A DNA stretch of 6,071 bases from Ruminococcaceae bacterium UBA7101 (GTDB lineage Bacteria; Bacillota; Clostridia; Oscillospirales; Acutalibacteraceae). The notes under the pieces are model-generated. The model worked only from the letters and a program-made list of their open reading frames with translations. It was not told the origin of the DNA and did no database searches. The stretch is from NCBI GenBank assembly GCA_002493325.1, contig DKYL01000047.1, positions 1 through 6,071 of the forward strand, read 5' to 3'. A program made the translations under genes and the position numbers. This document shows, piece by piece, positions 1 to 5,596 of the stretch. Within the stretch, counting starts at the first letter, position 1; every line of letters begins with the position of its first letter.

Positions 1-44
1 GCCCTTTCAGGGCTGAAGTAAAACCACCAGCTCAGCTGGTGGTT
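1..44. repeat. Two adjacent palindromes in the valS leader
   Basis: The first palindrome, at 1-13, is GCCCT-TTC-AGGGC. Its right arm continues as TGAAG, so the full stem may extend beyond the left edge. The second, at 22-44, is a perfect 10-base-pair stem (AACCACCAGC / GCTGGTGGTT) with a TCA loop. It is followed by a T-rich but interrupted stretch (ATTATTTT), so it is only a moderate intrinsic terminator. Possible readings are the terminator end of a valS leader, such as a T-box leader whose body lies left of the window, or a dispersed palindromic repeat related to IS200/IS605-type ends. The T-box core sequence is not in the window, so neither reading can be confirmed. The palindromes themselves are certain; their role is not. 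Confidence 0.6.
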
Positions 45-52
45 ATTATTTT

Positions 53-58
53 AAGGAG
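53..58 (+). promoter_or_regulatory. Ribosome binding site of valS
   Basis: AAGGAG lies 8 bases before the ATG at 67, which is ideal for a Gram-positive bacterium. It fixes the valS start and lies outside the adjacent hairpin stem. The hairpin would therefore have to act by transcription termination rather than by hiding this site. Confidence 0.85.
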
Positions 59-66
59 ATGATAAT

Positions 67-2697
67 ATGGCAAAAGAGCTTGCTAAGCAGTATGATCCAA
101 GCGAGGTTGAGGATCGTACCTACAAATTCTGGTGTGACAATAAGTATTTTCACGCTGAGGTCAACCCTGACAAAAAGCCTTATACAATTGTGATTCCTCC
201 TCCGAATATTACAGGTCAGCTTCATATGGGGCACGCACTTGATAATACACTTCAGGATATCCTTATCCGCTGGAGGAGAATGCAGGGCTTTGAGGCTTTG
301 TGGCTTCCCGGTACAGACCACGCTTCCATCGCAACAGAAGCAAAGATTGTTGAGGCAATGCGTAAGGAAGGCGTATCTAAGGATGATATCGGTCGTGACG
401 GCTTCCTTGAGCGTGCCTGGGCTTGGAAGGACCAGTACGGCTCACGTATCATTGAGCAGTTAAAGAAAATGGGTTCATCCTGTGACTGGGACAGAGAGCG
501 GTTTACACTTGATGAAGGCTGTTCACAGGCTGTAAAAGAGGTTTTTGTTAATCTCTATGAAAAGGGTCTTATCTATCAGGGCAAGCGTATGGTTAACTGG
601 TGCCCTCACTGCTGCACTACCATTTCAGATGCTGAGGTTGAGTATGAGGATCAGGCAGGTCATTTCTGGCATCTTCGCTATCCCTTCAAGGACGGAACAG
701 GCTTTGTGGAACTTGCAACTACCCGTCCTGAAACCTTACTTGGTGATACGGCTGTTGCAGTTAACCCGAATGATGAAAGATATAAGGATATAATCGGCAA
801 AACGCTGATTTTGCCTATCGTTCACAGAGAAATCCCTGTTGTTGCCGATGATTATGTAGATATTGAATTTGGTACAGGTGTTGTTAAAATCACACCTGCT
901 CACGACCCTAATGACTATGAAGTAGGTCTTCGTCATAATCTTGAAATCATTGATGTTATGACAGATGACGGTCATATTGCTGAGGGCTGGGGCAAGTACA
1001 CAGGTCTTGACAGATATGAGTGCCGCAAGGAAATTGTTAAGGATTTAGAGGCTGAGGGTGCACTGATTGAGGTTGAGGATTACAGCCATAATGTAGGCAC
1101 CTGCTATCGCTGCCATACTTCAATTGAGCCAAGGCTTTCAAAGCAGTGGTTTGTTAAAATGGAACCGCTTGCTAAGCCTGCTGTTGATGTTGTTAAGCAG
1201 GGCAAGGTTAAATTTGTTCCTGAGCGTTTTGATAAAATTTATTATCACTGGATGGAGAATATCAAGGATTGGTGTATTTCCCGTCAGCTTTGGTGGGGAC
1301 ACAGAATCCCTGCGTGGTACTGTGATGACTGCGGTGAGGTAACTGTTTCCAAGGAAGATGTTAAGTGCTGTGCACATTGCGGCAGTGAGCATATTCATCA
1401 GGATCCTGATACCCTTGACACCTGGTTTTCATCAGCATTGTGGCCTTTCTCAACGCTCGGTTTCCCAAAAGACACTGAAGAACTTAAATATTTCTATCCT
1501 ACCAATACTCTTGTTACAGGCTACGATATTATCTTCTTCTGGGTTGCAAGAATGATTTTCTCAGCCGTTGAGCATACAGATAATATTCCTTTTGACACTG
1601 TTTTGATTCACGGTCTTGTTCGTGATTCACAGGGCAGAAAAATGTCCAAGTCCCTGGGCAACGGTATTGACCCGCTGGAAATTATTGATGAATACGGTGC
1701 TGACGCTCTTCGCTTTACCCTTGCAACAGGTAATTCACCGGGTAACGATATGCGTTTTTCAGACGATAAGGTTAAGGCATCACGTAACTTTGCCAATAAG
1801 CTCTGGAATGCGGCTCGTTTTGTTCTTATGTATCTTGATGATGAGTTTGAATATAACGGACTGCCAAAGGATTTAGCTATCGAGGATAAGTGGATTGTTT
1901 CAAAGGTGAACACACTTGCAAAGGATGTTACAGACAACCTTGAAAAGTTTGAGCTTGGCATTGCGATTCAGAAGCTTTATGATTTCATTTGGGATGTATT
2001 CTGTGACTGGTATATCGAGATTGCTAAAATCAGATTGCAGGGTGAAGATAAATCGGCTAAGAGCACAGCTATTTCCGTTCTTGTTTATGTGTTAACTGAT
2101 ATTCTCAAGCTGCTTCATCCGTTTATGCCTTTCATTACCGAAGAAATCTATCAGGCTATTCCTCACGATGATGAGTCCATTATGATTTCAAAGTGGGTTG
2201 AGTTTGATGAAAAGCTTTCTTTTGCTGCCGATGAGGCTGAAATGGAAAGAATTATGAAGGCTATCCGTGCAATCCGTAACCGCCGCAGTGAAATGAATAT
2301 TCCCCCAAGCAGAAAAGCAACTGTTTATGTTGAAACAGCCTTTGCAAATACCTTCAATATGGGTGCTGATTTTATAAAACGTCTTGCATCTGCCAATGAG
2401 GTTGTAGTGGGTGACAGCTTTGATGCACTCGGAAATACGGTTACAATCATCACAGATGATGCAAAAATCTTTATTCCGATGGGTGATCTTGTTGACTTTG
2501 AAGCAGAAAGAAAACGTCTTGAAAAAGAGCTTGCTCAGGCACAGGATAAGCTTGATTTCATCAATAAAAAGCTTTCTAACCCCGGCTTTGTCAACAAAGC
2601 ACCTGAAAAGGTGGTTGCACAGAATAAGGCTGATGCAGCAAAGTTAGAGGAAAAGATTGCAAATATCAAAAATTCAATTGCTGCACTTGGTGAATAA
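67..2697 (+). CDS. valS: Valyl-tRNA synthetase
   Basis: This cytoplasmic class I aminoacyl-tRNA synthetase activates valine with ATP, charges tRNA-Val and hydrolyses mischarged Thr-tRNA. The 876 residues match the usual length. The ATP-binding HIGH motif is H53-M-G-H56 after the PPPNITG lead-in, and KMSKS is at residues 525-529. The editing (CP1) domain shows TTRPET at 218-223 and HDPND at 279-283. Cysteine pairs that could bind zinc occur at C419/C422 and C435/C438, with more around WCPHC near residue 180. An anticodon-binding domain follows KMSKS. The C-terminus from about residue 811 is a charged helical arm, the coiled coil typical of ValRS. The start is set by AAGGAG 8 bases upstream and by the typical opening KELAKQYDPSEVEDR. 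The stop abuts the folC start, which suggests cotranscription. IleRS and LeuRS are excluded by the C-terminal arm and overall motif wording. Confidence 0.98.
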   Translation: MAKELAKQYDPSEVEDRTYKFWCDNKYFHAEVNPDKKPYTIVIPPPNITGQLHMGHALDNTLQDILIRWRRMQGFEALWLPGTDHASIATEAKIVEAMRKEGVSKDDIGRDGFLERAWAWKDQYGSRIIEQLKKMGSSCDWDRERFTLDEGCSQAVKEVFVNLYEKGLIYQGKRMVNWCPHCCTTISDAEVEYEDQAGHFWHLRYPFKDGTGFVELATTRPETLLGDTAVAVNPNDERYKDIIGKTLILPIVHREIPVVADDYVDIEFGTGVVKITPAHDPNDYEVGLRHNLEIIDVMTDDGHIAEGWGKYTGLDRYECRKEIVKDLEAEGALIEVEDYSHNVGTCYRCHTSIEPRLSKQWFVKMEPLAKPAVDVVKQGKVKFVPERFDKIYYHWMENIKDWCISRQLWWGHRIPAWYCDDCGEVTVSKEDVKCCAHCGSEHIHQDPDTLDTWFSSALWPFSTLGFPKDTEELKYFYPTNTLVTGYDIIFFWVARMIFSAVEHTDNIPFDTVLIHGLVRDSQGRKMSKSLGNGIDPLEIIDEYGADALRFTLATGNSPGNDMRFSDDKVKASRNFANKLWNAARFVLMYLDDEFEYNGLPKDLAIEDKWIVSKVNTLAKDVTDNLEKFELGIAIQKLYDFIWDVFCDWYIEIAKIRLQGEDKSAKSTAISVLVYVLTDILKLLHPFMPFITEEIYQAIPHDDESIMISKWVEFDEKLSFAADEAEMERIMKAIRAIRNRRSEMNIPPSRKATVYVETAFANTFNMGADFIKRLASANEVVVGDSFDALGNTVTIITDDAKIFIPMGDLVDFEAERKRLEKELAQAQDKLDFINKKLSNPGFVNKAPEKVVAQNKADAAKLEEKIANIKNSIAALGE

Positions 2698-3798
2698 ATG
2701 ACTTATAATGAAGCTTTAAACATCATATTAAATAAGCAAAGCCTTGGCATTATGCCGGGGCTTGCTCGTATTTCAAAGCTGCTTGAACAAATGGGCAATC
2801 CGCAGGATAAGCTGAAAATCATTCATATTGCAGGCACAAACGGCAAGGGCACTGTTGCTTATACAGTTGCTGATACTTTAAAGAATAACGGCTGTAAAAC
2901 AGGACTTTTCACATCGCCGTGGATACACAGCTACCGTGAGCAGATTCAGATTGACGGTGAATATATAAGCAAGGATGATTTGGCTTATTATATTGAAAAA
3001 TATCAGCAAAATGATTGTACTGAATTTGAAATGCTCACGGCAATTATGTATAAATATTTTGCAGATAAAAAGGTTGATTATGCTGTTGTTGAGTGCGGTA
3101 TGGGCGGTCTGAACGATTCAACAAATGTTGAGAAAGAAAATCTTGCTGTTATTACCTCGATAGCCCTCGATCATACCAATTTCCTTGGTGACACGATTGA
3201 AGAAATAGCACTTGAAAAAGCAGGCATTATTAAAGAAAACTGCACCTGTGTTCTTTATCCTAACCCGCAGGTGGAGCGTATTTTTGAGCAGGTTTGTGAA
3301 GAAAAGAATGCAAAGCTTATCAAAGTTTTATGTGATAAAGATGAACCTTTTTTCGGCAAAAATCTTCTTACTGCCGCTGAGGCAGTACAGACTCTTGGCT
3401 TTAATGTCGGTGTCACGCTTTATACACCTGATGCCCGTCAGACAGGTACTGCCGACGGTAAAATTTTGATTGACGGCGGTCACAATGTGGACGCAGCCAA
3501 GGCACTTGAGTGGATACTCAATGATAATGTTGCGCTTATCGGAATGATGAAGGATAAAAATGTTGACGGTTATTTGTCCGTTGTTGCACCGCACTGCAAA
3601 AAGATTATTACCACAACTGTAAATAATCCCCGTGCAATGTCAGCGCTTGAGCTTAAACGCATAGCTTCAAAGTATTGTGATGATGTTATAGCCGTTGATG
3701 CACCTGTTGCCGCATTGTACTATGCAAAGGAAAAGGGTCTTGATTTAATCTGCGGCTCTTTTTATCTCATCAGAGAAATTATAAAAGAATTGGATTAG
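2698..3798 (+). CDS. folC: Compact folylpolyglutamate / dihydrofolate synthase
   Basis: FolC belongs to the Mur-ligase family and adds glutamate to folates; many bacterial members also make dihydrofolate from dihydropteroate. The ATP-binding loop is GTNGKGT at residues 46-52. ECGMGGLNDSTNV starts at E132, DHTNFLG gives the metal-ligand histidine H159, and EKAGIIK gives K174, the position carbamylated in characterised enzymes. The C-terminal domain shows DGGHN at 259-263 and ends with the typical CGSFYLIREI. At 366 residues it is well below the usual 420-440. The deficit lies between K179 and F218-F-G-K, where the usual strand-rich segment before the LLGxHQ region is nearly absent, and the following PGR-like motif reads TGT at 249-251. 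The frame is open and conserved on both sides, so this looks like compaction rather than decay. The ATG directly follows the valS stop and has only a weak TTGGTGA binding site, so translation is probably coupled to valS. Bifunctionality cannot be decided. Confidence 0.9.
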   Translation: MTYNEALNIILNKQSLGIMPGLARISKLLEQMGNPQDKLKIIHIAGTNGKGTVAYTVADTLKNNGCKTGLFTSPWIHSYREQIQIDGEYISKDDLAYYIEKYQQNDCTEFEMLTAIMYKYFADKKVDYAVVECGMGGLNDSTNVEKENLAVITSIALDHTNFLGDTIEEIALEKAGIIKENCTCVLYPNPQVERIFEQVCEEKNAKLIKVLCDKDEPFFGKNLLTAAEAVQTLGFNVGVTLYTPDARQTGTADGKILIDGGHNVDAAKALEWILNDNVALIGMMKDKNVDGYLSVVAPHCKKIITTTVNNPRAMSALELKRIASKYCDDVIAVDAPVAALYYAKEKGLDLICGSFYLIREIIKELD

Positions 3799-3821
3799 TA
3801 CCAAAATATGATAAAAATTTT

Positions 3822-3865
3822 AAAACCGGTCTGTTACTATTGTAACAAACTGGTTTTATTTTTTT
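3822..3865 (+). terminator. Rho-independent terminator after folC
   Basis: A 16-position stem (arms 3822-3837 and 3842-3857) has one G-T wobble, one C-A mismatch and a TATT loop. After a single A it is followed by seven T (3859-3865). It begins 23 bases after the folC stop. The T-tract directly touches the GGAG ribosome binding site of spoIIAA, so terminator and initiation region are contiguous. Confidence 0.9.
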
Positions 3866-3869
3866 GGAG
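3866..3869 (+). promoter_or_regulatory. Ribosome binding site of spoIIAA
   Basis: GGAG lies 11 bases before the ATG at 3881, slightly longer than the usual spacing. It is the only purine-rich site upstream. Because it starts at the last T of the terminator, no promoter fits between terminator and gene. Confidence 0.65.
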
Positions 3870-3880
3870 TTGAGCATATT

Positions 3881-4213
3881 ATGAATGTTACAGTCGAGTC
3901 AAGCGGCAGTGTTGTAATCGCATATCTTATCGGCGAAATCGACCATCATACCGCAGTGGATGTAAGAGAGAAGATAGACAGTGCAATAAAATTCAAAAAA
4001 CCTGCACACCTGATTATTGATTTCAGAAATGTTACCTTTATGGACTCTTCAGGTATCGGACTTGTTATGGGACGTTACAGACTTATGCAGTCTATGATAC
4101 CGTCGGGCAGTGTAGAAATAAAAAATGTTACTCCGCAGGTAAAAAAAATAATGGAGCTTGCAGGGCTTGGAAGAATAGCAATAATTAAGGAGCAGAAAAA
4201 TGAAGAAAATTAA
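3881..4213 (+). CDS. spoIIAA: Anti-sigma-F factor antagonist SpoIIAA
   Basis: This is a 110-residue single STAS-domain protein acting in the partner switch that controls sigma-F. Unphosphorylated SpoIIAA binds SpoIIAB and frees sigma-F; SpoIIAB phosphorylates it and the membrane phosphatase SpoIIE reverses this. The phosphorylation motif FMDSSGIGL places the target serine at S56, equivalent to S58 of the Bacillus subtilis protein. GEIDHHTA at 18-25 is the SpoIIAA-typical wording, which argues against the stress-response homologue RsbV. The GRYRLMQ segment after the phosphosite also matches SpoIIAA. Length is normal for the family. It is first in a three-gene operon, and its 3' end contains the binding site and start of spoIIAB, with a 14-base overlap. 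The downstream order AB then sigF supports the assignment. A promoter of its own was not recognised. Confidence 0.96.
   Translation: MNVTVESSGSVVIAYLIGEIDHHTAVDVREKIDSAIKFKKPAHLIIDFRNVTFMDSSGIGLVMGRYRLMQSMIPSGSVEIKNVTPQVKKIMELAGLGRIAIIKEQKNEEN
4187..4192 (+). promoter_or_regulatory. Ribosome binding site of spoIIAB, inside spoIIAA
   Basis: AAGGAG lies 7 bases before the ATG at 4200, within the last codons of spoIIAA. It fixes the spoIIAB start and the 14-base overlap. Such an arrangement usually keeps antagonist and anti-sigma factor at matched levels through coupled translation (inference). Confidence 0.85.
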
Positions 4214-4637
4214 TGAATTTCGATTAACGGTTGACAGCAAAAGCATAAATGAAAGCTTTGCCCGTGTGGTGGTGTCGTCCTTTATAACACCGCTTGACCC
4301 TACGCTTGAAGAGCTTGCGGATTTAAAAACAGCAGTCAGTGAGGCAGTCACCAACTGCATTGTTCATGCGTATAAAGATACATACGGAAAAATCTATATT
4401 GTCGGTCAGATTCATGATAATAATGTTGTAAAAGTGACTATACGTGATAAAGGCTGCGGTATTCCCGATATTGATAAAGCAATGACACCTCTTTTTACAA
4501 CAGGCGAAGGTGACAGAGCAGGTCTTGGCTTCACGGTAATGGAAAGCTTCTGTGATTCCATTCGTGTCCGCTCAAAAACGGACAAGGGTACTACGGTCAT
4601 ATTATCTAAAAAAATAGAGGGTAAGGCTAAATGGTAA
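4200..4637 (+). CDS. spoIIAB: Anti-sigma-F factor / serine kinase SpoIIAB
   Basis: This 145-residue GHKL-fold ATPase binds and silences sigma-F and phosphorylates SpoIIAA on serine. The N-box reads EAVTNCIVHAY with catalytic E48 and Mg-ATP-binding N52. The G1 box is DKGCGIPD starting at D83, and the G2 box with the ATP lid is RAGLGFTVME starting at R106. The early segment NESFARV carries R22, equivalent to B. subtilis R20, which contacts sigma-F and SpoIIAA. Length and alignment run collinear with the Bacillus protein to the end. The gene overlaps spoIIAA by 14 bases and sigF by 7, so three products are probably made from one message in fixed ratio. RsbW, the sigma-B counterpart, is the main alternative, but the wording NESFARV and PLFTT and the neighbours fit SpoIIAB. 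Confidence 0.97.
   Translation: MKKINEFRLTVDSKSINESFARVVVSSFITPLDPTLEELADLKTAVSEAVTNCIVHAYKDTYGKIYIVGQIHDNNVVKVTIRDKGCGIPDIDKAMTPLFTTGEGDRAGLGFTVMESFCDSIRVRSKTDKGTTVILSKKIEGKAKW
4617..4621 (+). promoter_or_regulatory. Ribosome binding site of sigF, inside spoIIAB
   Basis: GAGGG lies 9 bases before the ATG at 4631. The codon directly upstream of that ATG in the same frame (4628-4630) is TAA, so the sigF product cannot start further upstream. This shows that the short N-terminus is real and not a misplaced start. Confidence 0.8.
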
Positions 4638-5284
4638 CCCTGACCCGTGAGGAAAAAATTGAAAAGAACATAGGGCTTGTTCACTCCATTGCCGCCAGAT
4701 TTAAGGGCAGGGGAGTAGATTATGAGGATTTGTTTCAAAATGGCTGTGTCGGTCTGATTAAAGCTGTTGATAATTTTGACGAAAGCAAGGGTTTTGCCTT
4801 TTCAACCTATGCTGTTCCTGTTATTATGGGTGAAATAAAACGGATTTTCCGTGACGGCGGTGCAATAAAGGTAAGCCGTTCGCTTAAGGAAAAGGCGATT
4901 AAAGCACAGTCTGTCAGGGATAAATTTATCAAATCCAATCTTCGTGAGCCGACTGTCGGTGAGCTTGCACAACTGCTTGATGTTTCTGCCGAGGAAACTG
5001 CAGAAATACTGAATGTCATTACTCCCATGGTTTCTCTTGATTCCTTTGGCGAAGACAGAGAGAGCACAATAGACATTCCTATTGATGAGAGTGATCAATT
5101 ATTTGACAGAATTTCCGTTTCTCAGCTTCTCTCCCATTTATCTCCTGAAGAGCAGGTGCTTATAGATTGCCGTTATTATAAAGGCTACACCCAGTCAGCA
5201 ACTGCAGAACGGCTCGGTATATCACAGGTACAGGTGTCCCGACGTGAAAAAGCAATACTGAAAAAGCTGCGTAAACTTGTGTAA
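4631..5284 (+). CDS. sigF: Forespore sigma factor sigma-F, short N-terminus
   Basis: This sigma-70 family factor directs RNA polymerase to early forespore genes and is held inactive by SpoIIAB. Region 2 spans about residues 8-78 (RFKGRGVDYEDLFQ, core-binding and -10 helices with FSTYAVPVIMGEIKR). IKVSRSLKE at 79-87 leads into region 3. Region 4 covers about 165-217, with a -35 helix-turn-helix around TQSATAERLGISQVQVSR (187-204). It has 217 residues against 255 in B. subtilis. About 28 are missing at the N-terminus, removing most of region 1.2, and a stop codon just before the ATG rules out an upstream start. Sigma-G shares much of this sequence, but the third position in a spoIIA operon points to sigma-F. 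The stop lies 2 bases before the terminator stem. From memory, short versions are common in Oscillospiraceae. Confidence 0.95.
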   Translation: MVTLTREEKIEKNIGLVHSIAARFKGRGVDYEDLFQNGCVGLIKAVDNFDESKGFAFSTYAVPVIMGEIKRIFRDGGAIKVSRSLKEKAIKAQSVRDKFIKSNLREPTVGELAQLLDVSAEETAEILNVITPMVSLDSFGEDRESTIDIPIDESDQLFDRISVSQLLSHLSPEEQVLIDCRYYKGYTQSATAERLGISQVQVSRREKAILKKLRKLV

Positions 5285-5286
5285 TA

Positions 5287-5317
5287 AAAAAGAACTAATT
5301 TGAAATTAGTTCTTTTT
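5287..5317. terminator. Bidirectional terminator between sigF and the metA unit
   Basis: A perfect 14-base-pair stem (5287-5300 with 5304-5317) has a TGA loop. The plus strand ends in five T (5313-5317). The minus strand ends in six T (complement of 5286-5291). Both convergent transcripts can therefore use it: sigF ends 2 bases before it, and the minus-strand membrane protein gene ends inside its stem. Confidence 0.9.
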
Positions 5318-5584
5318 ATCTATTTCCTTAAATTGTGTTTTAATAGTAGTTATAGCTATAATCAGCAAAAATATATCTACTCCTGTAAGTATAATACCGG
5401 TTACACTATCACTGTTAAACGTTTTAATAGCGAAAACACCAACTGGAACAGCAATTATAAGTATGGGTATCATAATTATTATTGTTATAATTATTTTTGC
5501 TTTTTTCTTGTTTTTGCTTGATTTAGCAATTTCTACAGATGAGTCGAAAAAAATATCACAAATTAGTTCAAATATAAAATCCAT
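5306..5584 (-). CDS. Small two-span membrane protein, function unknown
   Basis: I cannot assign a function to this 92-residue protein. Residues 1-20 form a hydrophobic/acidic segment (MDFIFELICDIFFDSSVEIA), followed by a basic stretch (KSSKNKKKAK, 21-30). Membrane span 1 covers about 31-53, a short polar turn (FNSDS) about 56-60, and span 2 about 61-81 with an aspartate at 70. The tail is basic (KTQFKEIDKKN). By the positive-inside rule both ends face the cytoplasm. There is no signal peptide cleavage site or catalytic motif. The start is supported by AAGGA 7 bases upstream, which overlaps the metA stop codon, so the gene is probably cotranscribed and coupled with metA. The last three codons and stop lie in the shared terminator stem. 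The opening resembles small uncharacterised membrane proteins I recall from Clostridia, but this is memory only. Confidence 0.8.
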   Translation of the reverse strand: MDFIFELICDIFFDSSVEIAKSSKNKKKAKIIITIIIMIPILIIAVPVGVFAIKTFNSDSVTGIILTGVDIFLLIIAITTIKTQFKEIDKKN

Positions 5585-5591
5585 GTTTTTA

Positions 5592-5596
5592 TCCTT
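5592..5596 (-). promoter_or_regulatory. Ribosome binding site of the small membrane protein, overlapping the metA stop
   Basis: On the minus strand AAGGA precedes the ATG (complement of 5582-5584) by 7 bases. It shares two bases with the metA stop codon TAA (complement of 5595-5597). This supports the small gene being real and read with metA. Confidence 0.75.

Noticed and set aside
1..66. Definite T-box riboswitch for valS
   Set aside because: The conserved T-box core and specifier region are not in the 66 bases available, so only an unspecific hairpin leader can be stated.
1608..1961. Minus-strand open frame of 117 residues within valS
   Set aside because: It lies opposite the conserved KMSKS region of valS, with no recognisable domain or initiation signal. 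It is a shadow of valS codon use.
3807..3812. TATGAT as a -10 box for a spoIIA promoter
   Set aside because: The matching -35 position, about 17 bases upstream, reads AAAGAA and fits no vegetative consensus. The region is simply A/T-rich. No convincing sigma-H pattern was found either.
4200..4637. RsbV/RsbW/sigma-B stress module instead of spoIIA
   Set aside because: The GELDHHTA-like and NESFARV wording, the gene order and the sigma-F-like regions 2 and 4 match the sporulation module better.
5300..5521. Plus-strand open frame of 73 residues after sigF
   Set aside because: It is Tyr/Asn-rich low-complexity sequence with no ribosome binding site, and it starts inside the terminator. It is antisense to the better-supported minus-strand membrane protein gene.
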